Part shown: in pieces, positions 23,821 to 32,141 of the stretch
How the letters are laid out: each line of letters starts with the position of its first letter
Numbering within the stretch: the first letter of the stretch is position 1
DNA from: Oscillospiraceae bacterium
GTDB lineage: Bacteria; Bacillota; Clostridia; Oscillospirales; Ruminococcaceae
Length of the DNA stretch: 64,000 bases
Direction: 5' to 3'
Assembly: GCA_019423755.1 (NCBI GenBank)
Contig: JAHZAU010000003.1
Coordinates: forward strand, 62,001 to 126,000
The notes under the pieces: generated by a model
What the model was told of the DNA's origin: nothing
Database searches by the model: none
What the model saw: the letters and a program-made list of their open reading frames with translations, nothing else
Program-made: the position numbers and the translations under genes

Positions 23821-26238
23821 ATGGACCGTCAACCCCTCCGCCTGCCCATCCGGGGTCTGGCGGAGTTTTTATTGCGCCGGGGCGATATCGACGCCGCCGG
23901 TTCCAGCCCGGACCGGGCCGCCGAGGGCGCGCGCATCCACCGCCAGCTACAAAAGCGCTTCCGCCAGCAGTATGGTGACGCCTACCGCTGCGAGGTTTCC
24001 TTGAGCGCCGAGGTGGCGGACGGGGAGCTGCTCTACCGGCTGGAAGGCCGGGCCGACGGAGTTCTGGAAGAGGACGGCCAACTGACCGTAGACGAGATCA
24101 AGACCACCCTCCACCCGCTGGAAGACCTTTCGGATGAGAGTTTCCCCGCCCACTGGGCCCAGGCCGCCTGCTACGGGTATATCCTCAGCCGCCAGCAGGA
24201 CCTCCCCCTGGTAAGGCTGCGGCTCCTTTACTACCAGGTGGAGACCCAGGAGGAGCGCGCCTTTCTGCGCACCCTTACCGCCCAGCAGCTGGAAGACGAG
24301 GTGAACGCCCTGCTGGAGCAGTACCGCCCCTGGGCGCTGATGCAGCAAGACTGGCAGGCCCGGCGCACCTCGTCCATCCAGGCGCTGGGCTTCCCCTTTG
24401 GCGCCTACCGCCCGGGGCAGCGCCAGATGGCCGCCGCTGTCTACCGCACCATCCAGCGCAGCGGGCGGCTTTACTGCCAGGCGCCCACCGGCATCGGCAA
24501 AACTATGTCCGCCCTCTTCCCCGCCATCAAGGCCATGGGCGAGGGACTGACTCAGCGGCTGTTCTTCCTGACGGCTCGCACCATCGGCCGGCAGGCGGCC
24601 TTACAGGCGCTGGACGTATTGCAGCAGCAGGGTCTTTGCCTGCGGAGCCTGACCCTCACCGCCAAGGACAAGGTCTGCTTTTTGGAAGAACGCTCCTGCA
24701 ATCCCCAGGACTGCCCCTGGGCCAGAGGATACTACGACCGCATCAACGCCGCCCTTTTTGAGCTGCTCAACGGTCCGCCGGACCTGACCCGGGAGCGGCT
24801 GGAACAGCACGCCCGCACCCACCGGCTCTGTCCTTTCGAGCTGGCGCTGGACGCCTCCCTGTTCTGCGACCTGGTCATCGGGGACTACAACTATCTTTTT
24901 GACCCGGTGGTGAACCTGCACCGCCTGCTGGACGCCCAAAGCCGCTCGGTGTTCCTCATCGACGAGGCCCACAACCTGGTGGACCGCTCCCGGAAGATGT
25001 ATTCCGCTCTGCTGGAAAAGTCCGCCTTCCTGGCGCTGAAAAAGGAGATCCCTGCCCAGCAGAAGAGCCTGCGCCGGGCGCTGGACCAGGTGAGCCGGGG
25101 CTTCCTTCCCCTGCGGGACGCCGCCGCCCAGGAGGACGGGCAGTTCCTCATTTTGGAGGACCAGCCGGAGGACGGCCCCCTGGCCGAAGCCTGGCAGGAG
25201 CTGGACACCCGCTTGGAAAAACTGGACCGCAAGATGACCGCCTGGCTGGAAGAGCACCGGGGGCAGAACCCGCCCGAGGGCTTCCTGCCGCTGTTTTTTG
25301 AACTGCGGTTTTACCTCCGTATCCGGGAGCTTGCCGACCAAGGCTATCGACGGGTCTGCACCGCTCGGGGCTCCAACGCCAAGGTCCGTCTGCTTTGCCT
25401 GGACCCGTCACCGCAGATCGACCGCTGCCTCCGTCAGGGCCGGGCCGCAGTGTTCTTCTCCGCCACCCTGACCCCTTCGGAATATTACATTTCAGTGTTG
25501 GGCGGGCTTCCGGCCCCGGAGCCGGACCCCAAGGCCCCGCCGGTGCTGCGCTGCATCCTCCCCTCCCCCTATCCCCAGGAAAACCTGGGCCTTTTCGTCG
25601 CCCGGCGGGTCAGCACCCGCTACCAGCACCGGGAACAGAGCCTGCCCCAGCTGGCCCAGCTGCTGCACACCTTCTGCACCGCCAAAGCGGGGAACTATCT
25701 GCTCTGCTTCCCCTCCTACCGCTATCTGCAGCAAGGCTTGGAAGCGCTGCGCCCCTTCCTCCCGGACAGCTGCCATATTCTCGTCCAGCAGCCCTCCATG
25801 ACCGAGGAGGAACGAGAGGAATTTCTGGAACAGTTCACACCCGGCGGGCAGACCATCGCCTTCTGCGTGCTGGGCGGACTCTTTACCGAGGGTATCGACC
25901 TGCGGGGCGACCGTCTCATCGGTGCGGCCATCGTGGGGGTGGGCCTGCCGCAGATCAGCCGGGAGCTGGACCTGCTGCGCCGCTACTACGACCAGCGCCC
26001 GGGCCGCCCGCCGGAGGGCTTTGCCTTTGCTTACCAATACCCCGGCATGAACCGGGTGCAGCAGGCCGCCGGGCGGGTTATCCGCTCGGAAACGGACAAG
26101 GGTGCCGTCCTTCTGGTGGACGACCGCTTCCTCCTGCCGGATTACAACCGCCTGCTGCCGGAGCATTGGAGCCACCGCAAGGTAACCGACAGTGCCGAGG
26201 AACTTCGACAGCAACTGGAAGATTTCTGGGCCCATTGA
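23821..26238 (+). CDS. Rad3/DinG-type DNA helicase with N-terminal PD-(D/E)XK nuclease-like domain
   Basis: An 805-residue superfamily 2 helicase. Residues about 40-200 resemble a PD-(D/E)XK nuclease: RADGVLEEDG followed by LTVDEIKTT, which supplies a D...ExK arrangement. The helicase follows with motif I QAPTGIGKTMSALFP (near residue 220), an inserted cysteine cluster (KVCFLEERSCNPQDCPW and RLCPFE) compatible with an XPD-type 4Fe-4S site, the DEAH box LIDEAHNLVDRS, and C-terminal motifs including FCVLGGLFTEGIDLRGD and QAAGRVIRSETDKG (motif VI). ATG 23821 follows GGAGG by 7 nt. It probably unwinds DNA in repair or replication; the substrate is not known. Confidence 0.85.
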   Translation: MDRQPLRLPIRGLAEFLLRRGDIDAAGSSPDRAAEGARIHRQLQKRFRQQYGDAYRCEVSLSAEVADGELLYRLEGRADGVLEEDGQLTVDEIKTTLHPLEDLSDESFPAHWAQAACYGYILSRQQDLPLVRLRLLYYQVETQEERAFLRTLTAQQLEDEVNALLEQYRPWALMQQDWQARRTSSIQALGFPFGAYRPGQRQMAAAVYRTIQRSGRLYCQAPTGIGKTMSALFPAIKAMGEGLTQRLFFLTARTIGRQAALQALDVLQQQGLCLRSLTLTAKDKVCFLEERSCNPQDCPWARGYYDRINAALFELLNGPPDLTRERLEQHARTHRLCPFELALDASLFCDLVIGDYNYLFDPVVNLHRLLDAQSRSVFLIDEAHNLVDRSRKMYSALLEKSAFLALKKEIPAQQKSLRRALDQVSRGFLPLRDAAAQEDGQFLILEDQPEDGPLAEAWQELDTRLEKLDRKMTAWLEEHRGQNPPEGFLPLFFELRFYLRIRELADQGYRRVCTARGSNAKVRLLCLDPSPQIDRCLRQGRAAVFFSATLTPSEYYISVLGGLPAPEPDPKAPPVLRCILPSPYPQENLGLFVARRVSTRYQHREQSLPQLAQLLHTFCTAKAGNYLLCFPSYRYLQQGLEALRPFLPDSCHILVQQPSMTEEEREEFLEQFTPGGQTIAFCVLGGLFTEGIDLRGDRLIGAAIVGVGLPQISRELDLLRRYYDQRPGRPPEGFAFAYQYPGMNRVQQAAGRVIRSETDKGAVLLVDDRFLLPDYNRLLPEHWSHRKVTDSAEELRQQLEDFWAH

Positions 26239-26263
26239 CATGACAGGAAATATATGGTACTCT
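26235..26263 (+). promoter_or_regulatory. Promoter of the repeat lipoprotein gene
   Basis: A perfect TTGACA (26235-26240) overlaps the helicase stop codon; after 17 nt comes TACTCT (26258-26263). Confidence 0.6.
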
Positions 26264-26308
26264 ACCTACAGTATTTTGCCATTGGCATAGGAATGGAAGG
26301 AGAGGACC

Positions 26309-27073
26309 ATGAAATTGTTCCAACATCGCAAAGCGCTTTCGCTGCTGCTCTGTGCCTGCCTGCTTTTGGGCACAACTGCCTGCTCGCAGGAAGCAGAAAC
26401 CGACATGCCGGAGGAGGAACCGACTGTTTCCGCCGAATTAGAGGCGGACGAGCCTGCCGCATCGGAGGACGAGGAAGCAAAAGCCAAGGAGGAAGCCGAA
26501 GCAAAAGCGGCCGCCGAGGCCAAGGCCGCGGAAGAGGCTGCTGCTAAAGCGGCTCAGGAGAAGGCTGCTGCCGAAGCTAAGGCTGCCGAGGAAGCTGCCG
26601 CCAAAGCAGCCCAGGAGAAGGCCGCCGCCGAAGCCAAAGCCGCGGAAGAAGCCGCTGCTAAGGCCGCTCAGGAGAAGGCTGCTGCTGAAGCCAAAGCTGC
26701 TGAGGAAGCCGCCGCCAAACTGGCCCAGGAAAAAGCCGCTGCCGAAGCCAAAGCCGCCCAGGAAGCTGCTGCCAAAGCTGCCGAAGAGGCTGCCCGTCAG
26801 GCGGAGGAAGCCCGTTCCTCCGGCCGCGGTACCACCACCAGCAGCAGTTCCACCTCCACCGAGTTTACCGGTTCGCTGCAGGAAGCCCCATCAACCAACG
26901 AGGTCACCGGCGAGCTGGGTCAGACCGCTTACTGGACGCCCGGCGGAAAGTCCTATCATTTTTCGAAAGACTGCGTTACCCTCAAGCGCTCCAAAACCAT
27001 CCTTAGTGGGACCTTGCAGGATGCGCTCAACGCCAAGAAAAAAGACCCGTGCAACGTCTGTGCCAACGGGTAA
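26309..27073 (+). CDS. Ala/Glu/Lys-repeat lipoprotein with C-terminal three-Cys motif
   Basis: A 254-residue surface lipoprotein. The signal peptide ends in the lipobox LLGTTAC, giving Cys25 as lipid anchor. Residues 66-160 are five near-identical 19-residue units of the type KAAAEAKAAEEAAAKAAQE, predicted to form a long charged helix. A Ser/Thr-rich linker follows, then a compact C-terminal segment with WTPGGKSYHFSKDCVTLKRS and DPCNVCANG, whose Cys222, Cys248 and Cys251 plus His217 could bind metal. Such C-terminal segments occur at the ends of many Firmicute secreted proteins. ATG 26309 has AAGGAGAGG. Function unknown; a spacer lifting the Cys domain off the membrane is an inference. Confidence 0.75.
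   Translation: MKLFQHRKALSLLLCACLLLGTTACSQEAETDMPEEEPTVSAELEADEPAASEDEEAKAKEEAEAKAAAEAKAAEEAAAKAAQEKAAAEAKAAEEAAAKAAQEKAAAEAKAAEEAAAKAAQEKAAAEAKAAEEAAAKLAQEKAAAEAKAAQEAAAKAAEEAARQAEEARSSGRGTTTSSSSTSTEFTGSLQEAPSTNEVTGELGQTAYWTPGGKSYHFSKDCVTLKRSKTILSGTLQDALNAKKKDPCNVCANG
26504..26788 (+). repeat. Five 57-bp tandem coding repeats
   Basis: Five consecutive units encode 19-residue Ala-rich repeats starting at residues 66, 85, 104, 123 and 142. Units differ mainly at synonymous positions; the fourth has an Ala-to-Leu change and the fifth diverges at its end. Confidence 0.9.
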
Positions 27074-27090
27074 ACCATCCCAAAACACAC

Positions 27091-27128
27091 AAAAGCCCAC
27101 CCAGAAGTTTCCGGGTGGGCTTTTGCTT
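27091..27128 (+). terminator. Bidirectional terminator between lipoprotein and cotH
   Basis: AAAAGCCCACCC, a short loop and GGGTGGGCTTTT form a perfect stem flanked by A and T tracts, so it can stop transcription of both convergent genes. Confidence 0.9.
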
Positions 27129-27159
27129 TATTCTATTTTGAAAGGATGAAGAAGAAATC

Positions 27160-29391
27160 TTAGCGACGGAACCGCCAGGCGATTCCCAAACCGACCACCA
27201 ATACCAGAACCGAACCGTCCAACAGAGCGACGATCGTGCCGGTGGAAGCGGTTTCCTCTACCGTCGACTGTCCCCAAGGCGGCATCCCGCCGTTACCGCG
27301 AGAAAAGCGGGAATCTTCGGTTTCACCGGCTCCCGAAGCGCTTTGGGCACTTTCTTCCGCCGGTTGTTCACCGCTACTATCCGCCGATGCGGTTGCCGAT
27401 TCGGTTTCGGTACTCTGCTCGGCCATTCCACCAAAGGGAAGTTCCGGAGGTTGGGCGAAGTCCCGGGCTTCTGTGCCAGGCTGTGCCGAACCGCCTTCCG
27501 CTACAGAATCATTCGTTTGGGAGGAAACGGCAGACGCTTCGCCTTCTGTTCCCTCTCCCGGCACCTCACCAAAGGGCAGTTCCGGCGGCTGGGTGAAGTT
27601 TTGGGCTTCGCCACTCGGCTGCTGACCTTCTGCTGCAAAGTGATCTGCAGAAGCGGAATCGGTCGTCTCGGCGTTCGGGTTTCGCATCCCGCCGGGACGC
27701 TGCTGGGTCTGTACGGAACCATTTTCCGAAACGGTATCCGTGCTTTCTGCCGGCGGAGAAGCCGTCTCCGCCTCACCAGAGGTATCTGCGGTAGTTTCCT
27801 GGTTCCTCTGGCCGGGGAAGGCACGGTCCATACCGCCGCGGCCGCCGCCCATACCCATAGAACCCATATCCGAAATGGACAGGTTCGAAGCATCCACCAG
27901 CGAATCCGGGTCCGCCTGCTGCCCTTCCTGGGTGGAGGGGATGGTCCCATCCAGCTGACCCTGTACGCTTTGGGCACGCAACTGGCAGAAGCTGCGCAGT
28001 GCGTCAACAGCGGTCTCAAACTCCTCCACCGTGCAGAACTTGGTCGGGTCCTTCTCCACATAGGGGGTGATCATCTGCACCACCTGTTCCAGCTCCAACT
28101 CAAAGGCGCCGCTGGAGAAGTATTCAGTCAAGAACTGCTGGAAGATGCTGTGATACAATTCGGTGTAGTCCTCTTCCTGGAAAATCCAGGCCAGCATGGG
28201 CCGGGAGTCCACCGTTCCGCCGGAAACCGGCGTGTCGATGGGATAGTTGACCAGGGAGGTAGCGTCGGAGCCGCCCACAAAGCCGCCGAAAGCCAAGTTA
28301 TAATCCCAAGGGATCATGGAAAGCACACCGTCCTCCTCGTAGAGGTAGTAGTTGTGGATTATGGAGCCGGTGTAGCTGTCGAAGTTAGAGACAAAGTTAT
28401 GGGCCACAAAGTACCGGATGACCGCTTCGATGTCTACGGTATTTTCCAGGTCCTCCCCTTCTCCCAGACGTTGCAGAGCTTCGATGAGCCGCTGCTGGTC
28501 GGCGTCGGAGATGTCGGTTTTGGCGTTTTCAAAGATGTTGGAGTAGCTGTCCGGGTCGTCGTCGGTATAGATCAGCGACACATCGCTGCTCCCCATGCTG
28601 CGGCCGCCGCCCATGCCCCCGCCTTCCGGGCGCTGTGGCATCTGGACAGAATCGCTGCCGCTTTCTCCGATGACGGCTTCTTCCTGCGGCAGAGCGGGAG
28701 GCTGCATCTGCTCCCTTTGGTCAGCGGAGTCCGACGAGTCCTCGGTCTGCTGTTCTTTGGGGCCGCCGCCCATCTGCGTGCTGTCCGGTTTATACAGCTC
28801 TCCGTAATCGCTGCCGTAGTTTCGTTCCAGGAAGCTTTCCTCCACCGCTTCCACCGCCAGATAAAGTCCCCAGTCCTCGCCGTTGACCGTAATATATACA
28901 AAGCTGCACAAAGGGGCCGCCGCGCCGGCCTCTGCCATCATCCGGTAGCAGAGATAGTCCTTTAGGTAGGTGTTGTCCTGGATGATGTTGTTAAGGCAGA
29001 GCTTATCCAGCCCGTGGTAGGTGATGGAGTCGTCGTAGTGGTCAAACTCGATCTTGAAGCTGTACCGGTCCCCGCCGCTGGCGGCCACGTTCTGCAGGGA
29101 GGTGTTCCCCTTGGCGCGGATGGCCACGTTGGCGTATTCCTCCTGGTCGATGGTCACGGTACAGCTGGAATATTCCTCATTGGTGCAGGTTTCCAGAAAG
29201 CTGTCCCAGTCCTCCATGGTGATGTCCAGCGTGTGGACCCGGCTGGTGTCGAACAGCCGGTCCTCATAGCCCATGGTGTGGGACGCCGCGGTGATCCCAA
29301 TCCGCTCCCCCTGCAGGAACACCACCGTCACCACCAGCACCACCGCCAGCATGGCGCAGCATATCTTGTCGATGTGCTTATATGCTGCCAT
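27160..29391 (-). CDS. CotH kinase family membrane protein with low-complexity insert and tail
   Basis: CotH proteins are atypical protein kinases; in Bacillus CotH phosphorylates spore coat proteins. This 743-residue version has an N-terminal membrane helix (CCAMLAVVLVVTVVFL), the CotH fold starting at VHTLDITMEDWDSFL with RAKGNTSLQN and YSFKIEFD, and the metal/active-site region MIPWDYNLAFGGF. A Gln/Pro/Gly/Met-rich insert (about residues 205-275) splits the fold, and a 200-residue tail rich in Glu, Ser, Pro and Gly follows, with QPPELPFG occurring twice. A C-terminal helix and RFRR close the protein. ATG 29391 follows GGAGG by 7 nt. It is third in a three-gene unit with DUF4956 and VTC genes; whether it is spore-related is open. 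Confidence 0.85.
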   Translation of the reverse strand: MAAYKHIDKICCAMLAVVLVVTVVFLQGERIGITAASHTMGYEDRLFDTSRVHTLDITMEDWDSFLETCTNEEYSSCTVTIDQEEYANVAIRAKGNTSLQNVAASGGDRYSFKIEFDHYDDSITYHGLDKLCLNNIIQDNTYLKDYLCYRMMAEAGAAAPLCSFVYITVNGEDWGLYLAVEAVEESFLERNYGSDYGELYKPDSTQMGGGPKEQQTEDSSDSADQREQMQPPALPQEEAVIGESGSDSVQMPQRPEGGGMGGGRSMGSSDVSLIYTDDDPDSYSNIFENAKTDISDADQQRLIEALQRLGEGEDLENTVDIEAVIRYFVAHNFVSNFDSYTGSIIHNYYLYEEDGVLSMIPWDYNLAFGGFVGGSDATSLVNYPIDTPVSGGTVDSRPMLAWIFQEEDYTELYHSIFQQFLTEYFSSGAFELELEQVVQMITPYVEKDPTKFCTVEEFETAVDALRSFCQLRAQSVQGQLDGTIPSTQEGQQADPDSLVDASNLSISDMGSMGMGGGRGGMDRAFPGQRNQETTADTSGEAETASPPAESTDTVSENGSVQTQQRPGGMRNPNAETTDSASADHFAAEGQQPSGEAQNFTQPPELPFGEVPGEGTEGEASAVSSQTNDSVAEGGSAQPGTEARDFAQPPELPFGGMAEQSTETESATASADSSGEQPAEESAQSASGAGETEDSRFSRGNGGMPPWGQSTVEETASTGTIVALLDGSVLVLVVGLGIAWRFRR

Positions 29392-29403
29392 CAAAGCCCC
29401 TCC

Positions 29404-30075
29404 TTATCCCATGTAATCGCCGTTGTAGCTGACCAGCACCGCGCTGGTGACCCCCGGCATCTCCGCCAGGAAGTTGATAAAGTCGGTGTCGTCCTCCTTC
29501 ATGCGGATCTCCAAATTCAGCTCGATCTCGCCCTTCTGCGCGGTCTTGCTTTTGACCACGCAGCGCTGAGTTTGCTCCTTGAGGAAGGCGGTGGCGTTTT
29601 TCTCGCTCTGATGGTCCTGACAGCGCAGCACCACGATGTAGGGGTTCTGGTGGGACTTTTTATTGACAAAGACAAGCAGAATCACGCCGATGACCACGCT
29701 GCCGAACACCGCCAGCGGGATCATACCCGCAGCTAAGATGATGCCCACCGCAATGGCCCAGAACAGGAACGCGATGTCCAGCGGCTCCTTGATGGCCGTC
29801 CGGAAACGGACGATGGAAAGGGCGCCGACCATGCCCAGGGAAAGGACCACGTTGGAGGTGACCGCCAGGATGACGATGGTGGTGATCATGGTCAGTGCCA
29901 CCAGGGTCACGCCGAAACTGGACGAGTACATAACGCCGGTAAAGGTCTTTTGATAAACGAGGAAGATAAGCATCCCCAGGCCGAACGCCAGCAGCAAGGC
30001 CAGCACCATGTCCAGGATGCTGACGCTGGTGACGTTTTCCAGGAAGCTGGATTTAAAGATATCTTGAAATGTCAT
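29404..30075 (-). CDS. DUF4956 domain membrane protein
   Basis: A 223-residue protein with three to four N-terminal membrane helices (for example VSILDMVLALLLAFGLGMLIFLV and a helix pair near residues 55-115) and a soluble C-terminal domain of about 85 residues. The loop LSIVRFRTAIKEPLDIAFLFW is the conserved DUF4956 core. It sits 12 nt before cotH and 21 nt after the VTC gene. The domain's function is unknown; the consistent pairing with VTC polyphosphate polymerase-like and CotH genes suggests joint action at the membrane. Confidence 0.88.
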   Translation of the reverse strand: MTFQDIFKSSFLENVTSVSILDMVLALLLAFGLGMLIFLVYQKTFTGVMYSSSFGVTLVALTMITTIVILAVTSNVVLSLGMVGALSIVRFRTAIKEPLDIAFLFWAIAVGIILAAGMIPLAVFGSVVIGVILLVFVNKKSHQNPYIVVLRCQDHQSEKNATAFLKEQTQRCVVKSKTAQKGEIELNLEIRMKEDDTDFINFLAEMPGVTSAVLVSYNGDYMG

Positions 30076-30096
30076 ACAATTTGGCTCCTTTCAAAT

Positions 30097-30768
30097 CTAA
30101 CCGTAGATACGGCAGGCCGCATATTTGGAGAAGGCCGAGGTCCTCCGCCCGTCCAGCTGCACCGCGTCGCGGATGACCGACGGCAGGAAGGCGTCCCACT
30201 TGACCTCCAGGATGGCCGGCGCGCTGCCGGCGGCGATGGTGGTGCAGTCCGGGTCCAGAAAATCGGTGCAGCCCAGCCCGGTGCGGATGTTATAGTCCAA
30301 GGTGACCCGTACGTTGCCGGGGCCGTAGACGTAGGGCTCCCGGGTGTAGTCCACAATGGTCTTGGGCCGCAGCTGCTGGGACTGCATCTTGCTGTACAGT
30401 TCCTGCACCAGGGGGCGGCCGCTGTCCAGCATCCAGTCCAGGTCCCCATCCAGGAGCTTCTGCACCTCCTGGATGCTCAGCGGGGCGCTTTGTTTCTGCC
30501 CCAGGCCGTTGATCTTGCTTTTCTTTTCTAGTTGGATGCGGGACAGGTCCCCGTTGTAGCAGCGGATGCGGAATTTTTCCCGCCGGTTGACCCCATCCAG
30601 CTTTTCCCGCAGGGCGCGGTCGGTGGGGCTGTCAAAATATAGGCTCCGGATCTCGTATTTGCCCTGGATGGTGTGGGGGTCCAGCCGGGCCACCGCCCGC
30701 AGACGCTGGCGCAGGGCGATCTGGTCGGAAGCATTGATCTCGTGCTTCCATTCATGCCGGTAGTTCAT
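30097..30768 (-). CDS. VTC domain (polyphosphate polymerase-like) protein
   Basis: A 223-residue protein of the VTC/CYTH-like tunnel fold. It begins RHEWKHEINASDQIALRQRL (the basic EWKxxI opening) and has several basic strands that would line the tunnel: KYEIRSLYFDSP, REKFRIRCYNGD, LEKKSKINGLGQK and VDYTREPYV, ending with ILEVKWDAFLP. In eukaryotic Vtc4 such residues polymerise phosphate from ATP. It is the first gene of the VTC-DUF4956-CotH unit. Polyphosphate synthesis is an inference from the fold. Confidence 0.88.
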   Translation of the reverse strand: MNYRHEWKHEINASDQIALRQRLRAVARLDPHTIQGKYEIRSLYFDSPTDRALREKLDGVNRREKFRIRCYNGDLSRIQLEKKSKINGLGQKQSAPLSIQEVQKLLDGDLDWMLDSGRPLVQELYSKMQSQQLRPKTIVDYTREPYVYGPGNVRVTLDYNIRTGLGCTDFLDPDCTTIAAGSAPAILEVKWDAFLPSVIRDAVQLDGRRTSAFSKYAACRIYG

Positions 30769-30793
30769 CTCATCGGCTCCTTTCTGAAACTTT

Positions 30794-30831
30794 ACCTTGA
30801 TTTTACCTGCCGAACCTTATCTCAACCTTAA
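30794..30831 (-). promoter_or_regulatory. Direct-repeat regulatory region upstream of the VTC-DUF4956-CotH genes
   Basis: On the minus strand the motif (A)AGGT occurs four times with GGT starting at intervals of 11, 9 and 11 nt (plus-strand ACC at 30825, 30814, 30805 and 30794). Repeats near 11-bp phase are typical of OmpR-family response-regulator sites. A two-component pair is encoded immediately upstream. Confidence 0.5.
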
Positions 30832-30862
30832 AAAAATGGACAGTTTTTAAAGAATCCGCAAG

Positions 30863-30898
30863 AAAAAAACGGGGCCTCCGCTTTCACGCGAAGGCCCC
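30863..30898 (-). terminator. Intrinsic terminator after the histidine kinase gene
   Basis: The minus strand has GGGGCCTTCG, a short loop, CGGAGGCCCC and then GTTTTTTT, just after the kinase stop. Confidence 0.88.
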
Positions 30899-30911
30899 GA
30901 CGGGCTTTTTC

Positions 30912-32141
30912 TTATAGTTTTACGGTGAATGTCACCACATCCGGCTGCTGGTAAGCGGCGGTGATGCTGCCGCCGTGGGCCTCTGTAATGGCCCGGGCTG
31001 CCGAAAGACCGATGCCGTAGCCGCCGCTTTTGCCATGGGTACGGGCGTCGTCGTCCCGGTAAAAGCGCTCAAACAGGCGTTCCGGCTCCCCTTTGGGCAG
31101 CTGGTCGCAGCAGTTGCTCACCTGCAGCAGCAGGCCGTGCCGCTCCCGGCGGGCCTCCACCCGGATCCAGCCTCCCGGCCGGGCATACTTTACCGCGTTG
31201 TCCAGCAGGATGGACACCAGCTGGGACAGGTACTCCCGATTGCCCTGGCGCACCAGCTGGGGCGCGATCTCGGTTTCCAGGCGGATCTCCCGGCTGCGGG
31301 CCGCCTCCCCAAAGGGCGGAAGCATCTCCTCCACGAGCTGGCTCAGGTCCACCTCCGCCGTCCCGAACTTCACCCCGCCTTCCTCCATCTTGGCCAGGGT
31401 CAGCAGGTTCTGCATCAGGCCGGTCAGGCGCTTGACCTGAGTACGGATGTTGCGGCTCCATTTGTTTTCGCCGTTGTACAGTTCCAGGGCGTCGATGTTG
31501 GTCTGGATGATGGCCAGCGGCGTTTTGATCTCATGCCCGGCGTTGGTGACAAATTGCTTCTGCTTTTCGATGTTCTCCAAAATGGGCAGGATCGCCCGCT
31601 TGGAAAGGGCGATGACCAGCAGGAGCATCAGCGCCCAGCACACCCCGCCGGTCAGCAGCGAGATCATCGCCACCATCAGCATATAGTACCGGTGGGTAGA
31701 GACATCCAAGAACACCACCAACCAGCCCTTTTGGCTGCGGTCTAGGGCGATGCGGTAAGCGTAGGGGCCGACGGTCCCTTCCTGCTGCTGTTCTTCCAGC
31801 GCCTGGGCCGTATACTGCTGGGCTTCCTCCTCGGTAATGGTGGTCTGGACTCGGCTCAGGTCCAGCGCCAGGATCTCCCCTTCCTCGGTGCAGTAGGCCA
31901 CGAAGAAGCGGTCGCCCATGGCTTTCACCGCTGCATCCGGCGGACGAAATGCCCCGGGCGGCGGTTCTCCCGGCGGCAGGCCCCGTCCCCCGTTTTGGGA
32001 GATACGTTCCAGCAAAACGGCCTCCTGCTGGCTTAGCAGGCAGTAGGAGGCGATATTGATCCCGCCGATCACCGCCACCAGCAGCACCGAAATGGCGGTC
32101 ATCGCCACCAGGACGAACTTTTTCTGCAGGGTCTTGGTCAT
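30912..32141 (-). CDS. Sensor histidine kinase
   Basis: A 409-residue membrane sensor kinase. Two membrane helices (about residues 12-32 and 150-175) flank a small extracytoplasmic domain that includes a Pro/Gly-rich stretch (LPPGEPPPGAFRPP). The phosphorylated His is in NAGHEIKTPLAIIQ; the ATPase domain shows the N box SILLDNAVKYA and the G box GYGIGLSAARAI. ATG 32141 overlaps the response regulator stop as ATGA, so the pair is translationally coupled. The signal is unknown; the adjacent VTC-DUF4956-CotH genes are a plausible target. Confidence 0.92.
   Translation of the reverse strand: MTKTLQKKFVLVAMTAISVLLVAVIGGINIASYCLLSQQEAVLLERISQNGGRGLPPGEPPPGAFRPPDAAVKAMGDRFFVAYCTEEGEILALDLSRVQTTITEEEAQQYTAQALEEQQQEGTVGPYAYRIALDRSQKGWLVVFLDVSTHRYYMLMVAMISLLTGGVCWALMLLLVIALSKRAILPILENIEKQKQFVTNAGHEIKTPLAIIQTNIDALELYNGENKWSRNIRTQVKRLTGLMQNLLTLAKMEEGGVKFGTAEVDLSQLVEEMLPPFGEAARSREIRLETEIAPQLVRQGNREYLSQLVSILLDNAVKYARPGGWIRVEARRERHGLLLQVSNCCDQLPKGEPERLFERFYRDDDARTHGKSGGYGIGLSAARAITEAHGGSITAAYQQPDVVTFTVKL

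Noticed and set aside
26504..26788. Tandem repeats as a possible CRISPR array
   Set aside because: Units are contiguous, coding, 57 bp long and have no unique spacers; they encode helical protein repeats.
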